Source: DATKLX01 sp035542155 (GTDB lineage Bacteria; Chloroflexota; Anaerolineae; Anaerolineales; Anaerolineaceae). From it: a stretch of 54,742 nt of DNA. The position numbers and the translations under genes are program-made. The stretch covers positions 1-54,742 of the forward strand of contig DATKLX010000032.1 in the NCBI GenBank assembly GCA_035542155.1. The letters are read 5' to 3'. Under the pieces are notes generated by a model that worked only from the letters and a program-made list of their open reading frames with translations, was not told the DNA's origin and made no database searches. Position 1 is the stretch's first letter. Every line of letters starts with the position of its first letter. Positions 17,103 through 24,771 of the stretch are shown in pieces.

Positions 17103-18140
17103 ATGGCTGGATCAGGCGATCCCGTTGTTGAGGGAGACTACATAGAAACGGAAGATGGGTTATTCTTTACGGTAAAGGGGATGATCCATCCACCCGATCG
17201 GATCCTGGCTGTTCTCCGCTACATGCCAGACCCGGGAGGTAATCGCCAGAGGCAGGGGCAACGATACCGTCGTCTTTACCGTTTTGAAGAGCAAGAGGCG
17301 ATCCTCTGTTCGAGATTTCCTCATTACCTGGCTTTTGAATCCTCCATAGGCGCTGTTTTGCAAAGCGTACCATCCCCGCTGGTTCGCCGGCGCTATTCTC
17401 CGCGGGAGAGGCTGCAAGAACTGGTTCGCAATGGCCCGCAAGAGGAGCTCGAAAAAGACGCCCTGGATTTTGCCCGGCGGCTTTGCATCGAAGGGGGGAT
17501 TCCGATACAGGCAATGGGGATTTCTGGATCCCTGTTGATTGGGATGCATACACCGGCTTCAGATCTGGACCTGATTGTTTATGGGCAGCAAAATTGCTGG
17601 GCCCTCTATGCTGGATTGAGACAATTGCTCGACGATGGGAACGATAGTGAGATTTCCAGGTTAGACGAGCGAGGGATGGAAACGCTTTACGCGGACCGGT
17701 CGGCCGGGTCCAGCATGAGCCTGGCGGAGTTCATCGCCTGCGAAAAGAAAAAAGTCAATCAAGGCCAGTTCCGTGGACGGGTCTATTTTCTACGCTTCCT
17801 GAAAAGCCTGGACGAGATCGAGGAACATTACTCTCAACAGCAGTATCGCCCGGAAGGCCACGCCGAAGTGATTGCCAGAATTGCCGGTGACGAAGAACGG
17901 ATTTTTACTCCCTGCTGTTATCGTCTGGAGAGCGTCCGGTGGCTCAATGGTTTCAACGGAGGTGATTTGCGCGAGGCAATCTCTTACCGGGGTCGTTTCA
18001 GTGAAGCAGCCCGGCGGGGAGAGTGGGCTCTGATCCGAGGGAAGGTAGAAAGGGTTGAGGATTCCTCTGGGGAAATCTGGCACCGCCTGTTGCTGGGAAA
18101 TTCAGCAAGCGATGTTATTTTGACAAGGGAAGATCCATGA
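17103..18140 (+). CDS. Archaeal-type predicted nucleotidyltransferase (COG1665-like)
   Basis: 345 residues. The N-terminal domain (GDYIETEDGLFFTVKGMIHPP, ILAVLRYMPDP) has the look of an archaeal family I know as a predicted nucleotidyltransferase. The catalytic segment GISGSLLIGMHTPASDLDLIVYG (about residues 139-161) has the GS...SDLDL signature of the polymerase-beta-like fold. Its substrate is not known. The start has a GAGGTG ribosome site. It overlaps the DmrB-like flavoprotein gene by four bases, and this pairing inside an MFR/H4MPT cluster suggests a role in cofactor synthesis or in regulation of the C1 module. The assignment to the family is from memory. Confidence 0.6.
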   Translation: MAGSGDPVVEGDYIETEDGLFFTVKGMIHPPDRILAVLRYMPDPGGNRQRQGQRYRRLYRFEEQEAILCSRFPHYLAFESSIGAVLQSVPSPLVRRRYSPRERLQELVRNGPQEELEKDALDFARRLCIEGGIPIQAMGISGSLLIGMHTPASDLDLIVYGQQNCWALYAGLRQLLDDGNDSEISRLDERGMETLYADRSAGSSMSLAEFIACEKKKVNQGQFRGRVYFLRFLKSLDEIEEHYSQQQYRPEGHAEVIARIAGDEERIFTPCCYRLESVRWLNGFNGGDLREAISYRGRFSEAARRGEWALIRGKVERVEDSSGEIWHRLLLGNSASDVILTREDP

Positions 18141-18676
18141 GCGTACTGCGGATTGCCTGGGCGATCACTGGTGCGGGCCATACCCTGGCTGCCTGCGCAG
18201 ATTGCATGCTGGCCTACCAGTCTGTAGATGTCTTTCTGTCGCGAGCTGCTGAGGAGGTGGTGCGCATGTATGGGCTTCAAGATCGCCTCCAGAAGGCCGG
18301 CCTGCGTGTTTACCGGGAAACACTGGCCAGTTCGCCGCTGGTTGTGCGCCTGTTCGAGGGGAAATATCTGGCTTTGGTCATAGCTCCTGCCACATCGAAT
18401 TCGGTCGCCAAATTTGTTTACGGCATCTCGGATACCCTGGTGACCAATCTATTCGCCCAGGCCGGTAAATCCCGAGTGCCGGTGATCGTCCTGCCAACGG
18501 ATCTGGCGTCTGAAATGGACACCGAGGGTCCGCATGGCGAAGCTGCCAGGGTTTATCCACGGCCAATCGACCTTGAAAATACCGCGAGATTGCGAGCTTT
18601 CCCGGGAGTCCGGGTGGTGAATACTCCCTTGGAGATCGTCCAATGCCTCGAATCTTTTCGTTCACCGGAAAATTAA
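18137..18676 (+). CDS. HFCD-family flavoprotein, dihydromethanopterin reductase-like (DmrB/AfpA)
   Basis: 179 residues. ITGAGHTLAACADCM at the N-terminus and IAPATSNSVAKFVYGISDTL in the middle are typical of the HFCD flavoproteins that bind FMN. DmrB and the bacterial DmrX/AfpA-like proteins reduce dihydromethanopterin to H4MPT, the last step in making the C1 carrier, and occur in H4MPT gene clusters. The four-base overlap with the preceding gene shows cotranslation. I am confident in the flavoprotein fold, less so in the exact reaction. Confidence 0.7.
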   Translation: MSVLRIAWAITGAGHTLAACADCMLAYQSVDVFLSRAAEEVVRMYGLQDRLQKAGLRVYRETLASSPLVVRLFEGKYLALVIAPATSNSVAKFVYGISDTLVTNLFAQAGKSRVPVIVLPTDLASEMDTEGPHGEAARVYPRPIDLENTARLRAFPGVRVVNTPLEIVQCLESFRSPEN

Positions 18677-18785
18677 GGGGAGAGTTCGATAGGCATTCCA
18701 TCTTTCCGTAAATCATGGGGAGGGCTCAGGTCGATCAATTGATGATAATATGCGGGCGAATTTTATGACATTTTTCACTTCCCGC

Positions 18786-18814
18786 TTGACAACAGTCTTC
18801 TAGGACTGTAATAT
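18786..18814 (+). promoter_or_regulatory. Strong promoter with a dyad operator in its spacer
   Basis: TTGACA (18786-18791), a 17-base spacer and TAATAT (18809-18814) form a near-consensus promoter. The spacer is almost filled by the inverted repeat ACAGTC-N6-GACTGT (18792-18809), where a repressor or a MerR-like activator could sit. The transcript would begin near 18821 and lead into the glutaredoxin-like and DUF2193-like genes with a leader of about 140 bases. Confidence 0.7.
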
Positions 18815-18959
18815 TACAATTGATTAATGTTTCTATTTGTGTAGAAAAACGAATAATAGCGGCATCGAAAAGCCCCTGCACACATTCCACTTGTCATAGA
18901 TCTGGGAAAGTGATCTTTGGAACGTTTTGGCCAATCATGGTCATGAAGGGAAGTGCTTC

Positions 18960-19220
18960 ATGCCTTGTAAATGCATCGGCCCAGTGGACATCACGGTCTA
19001 CCGCATCCCGACCTCAAGAGAGGGGTACGATGTGAAAAGCTATTTCGACCGCAAAGGCGTCCGTTATGAAGATATGGACGTCCAGGTTTCCCCCCAGGCT
19101 CTGGAAAAAATGAAACAACTTTCCGGGCAGACTACCCGGCCAGTAATCGTCATCAATGACCGGGTGTTTGTCGGTTTTGATCCTGAAGAATTGGATCATT
19201 TTGTGCCCAGTTTCTTCTAA
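18960..19220 (+). CDS. Glutaredoxin-fold protein lacking the CxxC active site
   Basis: 86 residues from the ATG at 18960, which has GAAGGGA eight bases upstream. An earlier ATG at 18927 adds eleven unconserved residues. The thioredoxin/glutaredoxin pattern is plain: DITVYRIPTS, a helix, GVRYEDMDVQ, the cis-Pro region TTRPVIVINDRVFVGFDPEEL. The site that should read CPYC reads TSRE, so thiol redox chemistry at the normal position is impossible. A CKC pair at the very N-terminus (MPCKC) is the only cysteine motif. It may act as a small partner or metal carrier for the DUF2193-like protein downstream; that is inference. Confidence 0.75.
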   Translation: MPCKCIGPVDITVYRIPTSREGYDVKSYFDRKGVRYEDMDVQVSPQALEKMKQLSGQTTRPVIVINDRVFVGFDPEELDHFVPSFF

Positions 19221-19228
19221 TGATGCGA

Positions 19229-19246
19229 GACTGGAAGTCGCCAGTC
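19229..19246 (+). other. Small intercistronic hairpin before the DUF2193-like gene
   Basis: GACTGG-N6-CCAGTC, perfect six-base arms, nine bases after the glutaredoxin-like stop. No T-run follows. It could influence the relative expression of the two genes. Confidence 0.3.
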
Positions 19247-19373
19247 GAAAGGAGGTGAACGGACGACAAATACTGAGAGGAGAAAGATCCTTCTGGCAGT
19301 TCGGTGACCTTTCTTGATTCGGAAAAAACAACCAACACTTTTCAAGATCAACAAAATGTAAGGAGAGTATGCT

Positions 19374-20927
19374 ATGGCGGATAAAGCTATTTACCAGAAA
19401 ATGATCGAGGAGGCTGCTGGCGCAGCCGACGCTGATCTGGAAGTAATCCGGGTAAAGCGTGGTGGCCCGTTCGTTTTCAAAGATGCCAAGCCTTATGTGG
19501 ATGCCGTCAACAAAATGAAGCCTTTAGATGGGCAGTCCAAGGAAGTGATCGACCTGCATGTGCAGTCTGTGAATGCCCATTATGACATCCTCGATAAAAT
19601 CTCCGTTAACAACACCATTCGCCCAGAAGACGATCCTTTTGTCGAGCACTACCAGACAGGCCCAATCCTGGAAACATTATACGAAGAAGTCCCGGAATTC
19701 AAGCAATCGATGTGGAAGTTCATCGATGCCATGGCAACGCCTGAAAACCGGGCCTTGATTGGTCGCGAGGTCACTGCTCGTTACGGCGGGATGTATGGAC
19801 TGACTTGCGTGGTAGATTTCGCCTTCTCGGTTGGCTCGGTGCCGAACCTGGTGAACCGGATTCTACGCACTTTGGATATCCCCAAAGACCACAAGCGCGC
19901 GATCCTGGCAGCCAAATCCTGGGGGATGACTACATCCTATGGCCTTGGCGCGGCTTTCCGAGGCGCCTTGCAATCCGGCAAGAACCTCTCGGAAGCGGAG
20001 AAGGCTGAGCTCGACATGCTGCAGTTCATCTATCGCGAACCGATCGCGGCTCAGAACCAGTTGATGGCCACCCACAACCTGGGCGGACATGGACCGCACA
20101 CTTCCTTCGATACTAACAAATACCAGAAGGAATATCAGGCGCGCATGAAGCCTTACGTGGAAGCCGCTCTGAAAGCTGGTGTGCACCTGGGCAACATCCT
20201 GGTTGTACCCGCCTACTGCGTGGGCGATGTCGGCCACCATCTTGGACCGGCGACCTTCAATATGTTCAAAGATGAGATGGTCTTCAATATCTACGATGCC
20301 GTGACCAGAGTCTATGAGAGCACCCTGCGCAAGGGCCTGGAAATGGATGCCTACAAGAGCGAATGGGATGTCCTGGGCGTCGCTACCGGCTCGGGCGCCT
20401 GCGCGGTTGCCTATATCCTCTGGCTGGACTCCTTCACTGTCCCGATGGTTATTGACCTGTTTAACAAGCGCTTCCATAACTATGCGGCCATGAACCCGGG
20501 CCGCGGCGAAGCGGACGAGCTGCACAACGCCGATTTCATCGACATCCTCAAGCGCGGCGAGGATATCCTGGAAATTGAGCCCAAGGGCGATGGTGCCAAG
20601 ATCAAGGGCATCCCTGTCGATCTATCCCAGGTTCAGAATAACCAAGTGATCATGAACCCGCAGCGCTACACGTATCCGGCTTGCGCCATCACTCAACGCT
20701 TCGCGGCTTTGATGAGCCTTGCGGATTACCCCTGCTTCCTGACTACGGAATGCGTGACGGCCACCCTCATGACCAACATCCTCGCCCTCCATCCGGCAGT
20801 AGTGGGCGCTCCCGCTCGTACCTGCAAGGACTGCGCCACGACCACTCTGATCAAGCGCAACGTACCGTATATGAAGGCTTATGGCGCGGAGGCCAAGGGC
20901 CTGTGCCAGTGGGATGTGGCCGTATAA
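19374..20927 (+). CDS. Large conserved protein resembling archaeal DUF2193, function unknown
   Basis: 517 residues, soluble, no signal peptide. I recognise it, from memory only, as resembling DUF2193, a family of about 500 residues known from methanogenic archaea. Likely conserved functional segments are LGGHGPHTSFDTNKY, VPAYCVGDVGHHLG, GSGACAVAYILWLDSF, NPQRYTYPACAITQRF, TTECVTATLMT and the C-terminal CKDCATTT; the many Cys and His residues suggest metal binding. It has a very good ribosome site (AAGGAGAG) and is in the stretch behind the strongest promoter of the cluster, immediately before mch. An unknown H4MPT-related reaction is the natural hypothesis, but no activity can be read from the sequence. 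Confidence 0.6.
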   Translation: MADKAIYQKMIEEAAGAADADLEVIRVKRGGPFVFKDAKPYVDAVNKMKPLDGQSKEVIDLHVQSVNAHYDILDKISVNNTIRPEDDPFVEHYQTGPILETLYEEVPEFKQSMWKFIDAMATPENRALIGREVTARYGGMYGLTCVVDFAFSVGSVPNLVNRILRTLDIPKDHKRAILAAKSWGMTTSYGLGAAFRGALQSGKNLSEAEKAELDMLQFIYREPIAAQNQLMATHNLGGHGPHTSFDTNKYQKEYQARMKPYVEAALKAGVHLGNILVVPAYCVGDVGHHLGPATFNMFKDEMVFNIYDAVTRVYESTLRKGLEMDAYKSEWDVLGVATGSGACAVAYILWLDSFTVPMVIDLFNKRFHNYAAMNPGRGEADELHNADFIDILKRGEDILEIEPKGDGAKIKGIPVDLSQVQNNQVIMNPQRYTYPACAITQRFAALMSLADYPCFLTTECVTATLMTNILALHPAVVGAPARTCKDCATTTLIKRNVPYMKAYGAEAKGLCQWDVAV

Positions 20928-20959
20928 CTTCCCACGATATCCAATTTCACCAATGCAGG

Positions 20960-20994
20960 TGGGCGCATCCAGTTACGCAGATGGGGTGCGCCCA
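20960..20994 (+). other. Intercistronic hairpin between the DUF2193-like gene and mch-1
   Basis: Arms 20960-20970 and 20984-20994 pair over 11 positions around a 13-base loop. The one irregular pair is a U-G wobble in the rightward transcript but A-C on the other strand, so the structure is stronger in the sense RNA. No T-run follows; it is a stability or attenuation element rather than a full terminator. Confidence 0.5.
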
Positions 20995-21047
20995 TTCCAT
21001 AAAATTCTGCTTTGGATCGACTTTGATAAGATAAGGGGATTGGGACG

Positions 21048-22013
21048 ATGATCAGCATAAATCGGCGAGCTCTCGAAATCACAAATGAGATGGCAACCCG
21101 CACCGAAGAGCTGGGGATCGAAATCTCTTCCCTGGCCTGTGGCACGCGGGTAATCGATATCGGACTGCATGCCACAGGTGGTCTTTTAGCCGGCAAATAT
21201 ACAGCCGAGATCAGCCTGGGCGGTATGGGCGAAGTCGAATTCACCACGCTGGATTACGGCGATTTCTGGCTGCCAGGGGTCCGCGTGGTTGTGGACAGGC
21301 CTGAAATTGGTTGTATGGCCTCGCAATATGCCGGCTGGGGCATCAACAAATGGGGTTTCTTTGCGATCGGCTCTGGTCCGGCACGGGCTCTCGCGCGCGT
21401 TGATCCAGTCTTCTCCCAACTGGATTATGCCGACAGTGCCGATGTGGCTGTTTTGATACTGGAAGGGCGCCAGATTCCAGGCGACGAGATCGCCACGTAT
21501 ATCGCGGGCAAGTGCCGGGTGGAACCTGCCTCTCTGACCTTGATCCTGGCGCCGGCAGCTTGCCTGGCAGGCTCGGTCCAGCTATCTGCACGGGTAGTAG
21601 CTACCGGGATGCACAAAATGGTCAAGTTGGGGTTCGATGTGCGCAAGGTGCTGCACGGTCTTGGCACCTGCCCGATTGCGCCAGTCGTTCCAGATGAGGA
21701 TCGGGCCAGCGCCCTGTCCAATGACTGCGTCCTGTATGGCGGACGGGTCGCTTATACGCTCCGTGCGGATGACTCTGAGCTGCAAGACCTGGCCGGCCGG
21801 ATCCCCTCCGCGGCCTCGCCGGATTTCGGTGTGCCTTTTTACCAGCTTTACCAGCGTTTTGGAAGTTTCTATCAAATGGATCCGTTAATTTTCTGCCCAT
21901 CTCAGGTCATCCTCAACAATCTTTCCAGTGGACGAGTGTACCGCTCGGGCCGCTCCAATGCAAAAGTTCTGCGTGAGTCCTTGCTGGGTGAAAATAGCGA
22001 AACAGGATTATAA
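21048..22013 (+). CDS. mch: Methenyl-H4MPT cyclohydrolase, copy 1
   Basis: 321 residues, full length for Mch, which interconverts methenyl- and formyl-H4MPT in the cytoplasm. The signature stretches are present: CMASQYAGWGI, FFAIGSGPARAL, LTLILAPAACLAGSVQLSARVVATGMHKM, APVVPDEDRASALSNDCVLYGG and the C-terminal SPDFGVPFYQLYQRFGSFYQMDPLIF. A paralogue lies at 29427-30389. The start ATG lies 11 bases after an AAGGGG. It sits between the DUF2193-like gene and mtdB, whose product makes its substrate. Confidence 0.92.
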   Translation: MISINRRALEITNEMATRTEELGIEISSLACGTRVIDIGLHATGGLLAGKYTAEISLGGMGEVEFTTLDYGDFWLPGVRVVVDRPEIGCMASQYAGWGINKWGFFAIGSGPARALARVDPVFSQLDYADSADVAVLILEGRQIPGDEIATYIAGKCRVEPASLTLILAPAACLAGSVQLSARVVATGMHKMVKLGFDVRKVLHGLGTCPIAPVVPDEDRASALSNDCVLYGGRVAYTLRADDSELQDLAGRIPSAASPDFGVPFYQLYQRFGSFYQMDPLIFCPSQVILNNLSSGRVYRSGRSNAKVLRESLLGENSETGL

Positions 22014-22024
22014 CGGGGTGTCAG

Positions 22025-22309
22025 ATGGATGCAGAGAATACGAGTGGTGGAGATGGAAAGAATACAGGAGGGAGTTCTTTGCCAGAAGATCTGGCAAACA
22101 AACTCGACCGGCTGGTTGCGTCTCATTTTGCCGAAAAGGAACGCGAGGCAGCCTGGGAATTAATTCGAGACCATTACAATATGCTACCGCAGGAGCTGCA
22201 AGATCTCTATTCGGATGTCCAGGACCTTTACGGCCAGGGCAGGTTCGAGGATGCCTCTGCCTTATTTGAACAATGGTTGGACGAAGCCAGGGATTTGGGC
22301 TTGATCTGA
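22025..22309 (+). CDS. Small acidic protein of the H4MPT cluster, function unknown
   Basis: 94 residues, strongly acidic. A Gly/Ser/Asn-rich head of about 18 residues is followed by what looks like a helical domain rich in Leu and Glu. No family is recognised. It has a modest ribosome site and lies between mch and mtdB with gaps of 11 and 18 bases, so it is very probably cotranscribed and translated. It could be an assembly or regulatory partner of the C1 enzymes. Confidence 0.65.
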   Translation: MDAENTSGGDGKNTGGSSLPEDLANKLDRLVASHFAEKEREAAWELIRDHYNMLPQELQDLYSDVQDLYGQGRFEDASALFEQWLDEARDLGLI

Positions 22310-22327
22310 AAGGAGAAGGGAGACGTT

Positions 22328-23239
22328 ATGAAAAAAATTCTTATGCAATTAGACACCGATCAGTTTGCCAGCTCTTTTGACGCGATCACTGCCTACGATG
22401 CCGGAGCCGACCAGGTGATGAGCTATGCGGCGATTGGTGTGGACGCCGTTCGACCCATCATTTTGAGCGCCTGCTTTACCCGCGGCATTCCTGACTTGAA
22501 TAACCTGGCCGTCTGGATTGGGGGTTCGGATGTCGAGCTGGGCGAACAAATCCTCGTCAAAGCCAGACAAACGTTTTTTGGCCCCTTTAAAATCTCCTTA
22601 ATGCTCGATACGAACGGATGCAATACCACTGCCTCTACGGCGATCGCAAAACTGGTGCGCCAGACGGATCTTCACGGGAAAACGGCATTGGTAATCGGGC
22701 CCGGTCCTGTCGGGCTACGGGCAGCCTCTTTACTGGCGCGAGAAGGCGTTAGAGTCCAGCTTATTTCGATCCCACCTCAGTTGCTGGGGGATCGTTTCAA
22801 TGTCGTGCTTGCTCAGAAGACGCTGGCGAGTGCCCGAAAGGCGGCCGAAGCGTTTCAAGGCACGGGAAACCCGGGCGACGGGCACATTCAGGTCGAAGAT
22901 GTGCTCACTATTTCCCGACTGGAAGACATATTGAAGATGGTTGAGATCGCGGTGGCCGCCGGACCGGCGGGACTGCAGTTGCTCAGCGAGTCACAGTGGG
23001 CATCATGCGAAAAGCTGCAATGGTTGATTGATTTCAACCTGACTGAGCCGCTGGGGATCGAAGGGGTCAAGCCGTCGGATGATTTCGCGGTACGCGAAGG
23101 CAAATACGCGCTCGGAGCGCTTGCTGTTGGCAATCCAAAGATGAAAGTGCATAAAGCCTGTATTGCCAGATTATTCGAACGAAACGATCTGATCCTGGAT
23201 ACAGATGGCGTTTATCAAATTGCCAAAGAATTGATCTAA
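22328..23239 (+). CDS. mtdB: NAD(P)-dependent methylene-H4MPT dehydrogenase
   Basis: 303 residues. The N-terminal region (LMQLDTDQFASSFDAITAYDAGAD) and LDTNGCNTTASTAI match the MtdA/MtdB family, and a Rossmann motif VIGPGPVGLRAASLL lies in the middle. It oxidises methylene-H4MPT to methenyl-H4MPT, giving NADH or NADPH, and feeds Mch. The start is supported by AAAGGAGAAGGGAG. This bacterial-type dehydrogenase, instead of the F420-dependent Mtd, marks the pathway as bacterial even though the Fwd genes look archaeal. Confidence 0.9.
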   Translation: MKKILMQLDTDQFASSFDAITAYDAGADQVMSYAAIGVDAVRPIILSACFTRGIPDLNNLAVWIGGSDVELGEQILVKARQTFFGPFKISLMLDTNGCNTTASTAIAKLVRQTDLHGKTALVIGPGPVGLRAASLLAREGVRVQLISIPPQLLGDRFNVVLAQKTLASARKAAEAFQGTGNPGDGHIQVEDVLTISRLEDILKMVEIAVAAGPAGLQLLSESQWASCEKLQWLIDFNLTEPLGIEGVKPSDDFAVREGKYALGALAVGNPKMKVHKACIARLFERNDLILDTDGVYQIAKELI

Positions 23240-23285
23240 AGTTCCACATGCAAAACGCTGGGGCTTTGCGCATAAAATATCTGTC

Positions 23286-24428
23286 ATGAAAATTTTATTC
23301 ATTGGGATCAGCGTGAGAGCGATGGCCGAGTCGGCGTTGCGCAGTGGTTACTCGTTGGTTGCTCTGGATGCCTTTGGTGACCTGGATCTACAATCCCTCT
23401 GCGAGAGCTACTCCCTAGCTCGCGGGTTTGGCTTGAAATACAGCCCGGCCGCCCTCATAATGGCCAGCCAGAAGCTCAAATTCGACGAGATGGCGTATAC
23501 ATCCAACCTGGAGAATTATCCAGCGGTGGTCAGTTGTTTTGCTGAACGGAAACGGGTGCTGGGCAATTCTCCAGAGGTCTTACGCCGCATACGCAAATGG
23601 CCTTGCTTGTTCAGGATCCTGGCCTCGGCTGGATACCGGACGCCTGTTACTCTCTATGCCGGGAATGGGCAGCGACCTGGTCCCGAGCGGCTTTGGTTGG
23701 TCAAACCTGTGCTAAGTGGAGGCGGATTGCGGGTGAATTTTTGGGAGAAGGATGATCTTCCGCGGCGGGGTTATATACTCCAGGAGTATATAAGCGGTCC
23801 GCCGCTTTCAGCATCCTTTCTCGCCAATGGCCGCGAGGCTGTGGTCATTGGCCTGACCGAGCAGCTCATCGGCCAATCAGAGTTTGGGGCGAGCGGATTC
23901 CGCTACTGTGGCAATCTGCTTCCACCCCTCCAGACGGAGCCAGCCATTGCGCGGGATGTGCTTGCACAGGTACAGGATATCGCTAACCTGATCACCCGCC
24001 AGTTCGGTTTGGTGGGCGTAAACGGAATGGATTTTATCCTCTCGGGAAGGGATGTCTGCCTGATTGAGGTGAACCCGCGCTTTTCCGCCTCAATGGAAAT
24101 GATCGAGCGGGCTTATCATCTACCTGTCTTTGATCTGCACGTCCAGGCGGTGACTCGTGGGGATCTGCCCGTATTCAACCTGCTTTCGACAGGTTGGCCA
24201 GAAGGGCAATTCCATGCAAAGGCAATCCTGTATGCCGAAAAAACTTGCCAGGCGCCTGATACCCGGAATTGGATGAATCGCGGGGTACGCGATGTACCGG
24301 CTCCAGGGGAGCAATTTATCCGGGGGAATCCGGTCTGTACCGTGCTGGCAAGCGGTCCTACCCGTGAGACGTGTTTGGCCAACCTGATCACAGAGACAAC
24401 CGCAATCAAAGGAGAATTGTATGCCTGA
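23286..24428 (+). CDS. ATP-grasp family protein of the H4MPT cluster
   Basis: 380 residues. An N-terminal Rossmann-like part (FIGISVRAMAESALRSGY) precedes an ATP-grasp core with WLVKPVLSGGGLRV, ILQEYISGPPLSAS and the Mg-binding CLIEVNPRFSASMEM. ATP-grasp proteins of this layout recur near bacterial H4MPT genes and are thought to take part in cofactor synthesis, but the reaction is not settled. It is distinct from the MfnD-like and RimK-like ligases in this window. Its stop overlaps the fwdD start by eight bases, so it is cotranslated with Fwd. Confidence 0.75.
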   Translation: MKILFIGISVRAMAESALRSGYSLVALDAFGDLDLQSLCESYSLARGFGLKYSPAALIMASQKLKFDEMAYTSNLENYPAVVSCFAERKRVLGNSPEVLRRIRKWPCLFRILASAGYRTPVTLYAGNGQRPGPERLWLVKPVLSGGGLRVNFWEKDDLPRRGYILQEYISGPPLSASFLANGREAVVIGLTEQLIGQSEFGASGFRYCGNLLPPLQTEPAIARDVLAQVQDIANLITRQFGLVGVNGMDFILSGRDVCLIEVNPRFSASMEMIERAYHLPVFDLHVQAVTRGDLPVFNLLSTGWPEGQFHAKAILYAEKTCQAPDTRNWMNRGVRDVPAPGEQFIRGNPVCTVLASGPTRETCLANLITETTAIKGELYA

Positions 24429-24759
24429 GCGCAAATTGATCATGATTACGGGCCGTTCGATATGCCAGGGAACGGGGATCTCGAATGGTAAGGATTTGGA
24501 GGAATATGTGAGCGCAACGATGACCCTCGAGCTCAACCCGCTCGACCTGGAGAGGTTTGGCCTGCAAGAAGGAGCATCGGTTCGGGTGAAAACGGTCTTT
24601 GGGGAAGCTACAGTAATCTGCCGTTCAGAAAAGCTGCCAGAAGGGTTGGCGTTCATGGCTTTCGGCCCGACGGTCAACCGGCTTGTCGGTGGTGAAACAT
24701 ACGCTTCGGGAATGCCGGACACAAAAGGGTTTGAGATCGAATTGGAACAGCTTGATTAG
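24421..24759 (+). CDS. fwdD: Formylmethanofuran dehydrogenase subunit D (molybdopterin-dinucleotide-binding domain)
   Basis: 112 residues forming one beta-barrel domain of the type that closes over the pterin cofactor in DMSO-reductase-like enzymes (GRSICQGTG..., LNPLDLERFGLQEGASVRVKT, GLAFMAFGPTVNRLVG). In methanogens FwdD is encoded next to FwdB, as here. Fhc complexes of aerobic methylotrophs have no such subunit. Its presence is therefore direct evidence for a cofactor-containing, redox-active Fwd. It is 12 bases upstream of fwdB. Confidence 0.88.
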   Translation: MPERKLIMITGRSICQGTGISNGKDLEEYVSATMTLELNPLDLERFGLQEGASVRVKTVFGEATVICRSEKLPEGLAFMAFGPTVNRLVGGETYASGMPDTKGFEIELEQLD

Positions 24760-24771
24760 TGGGAGCAGCGT

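Noticed and set aside
19374..20927. Possible methyl-coenzyme M reductase or methyltransferase subunit
   Set aside because: Size and some Gly/His motifs invited comparison, but no Mcr or corrinoid methyltransferase signature is present and no partner subunits are encoded.
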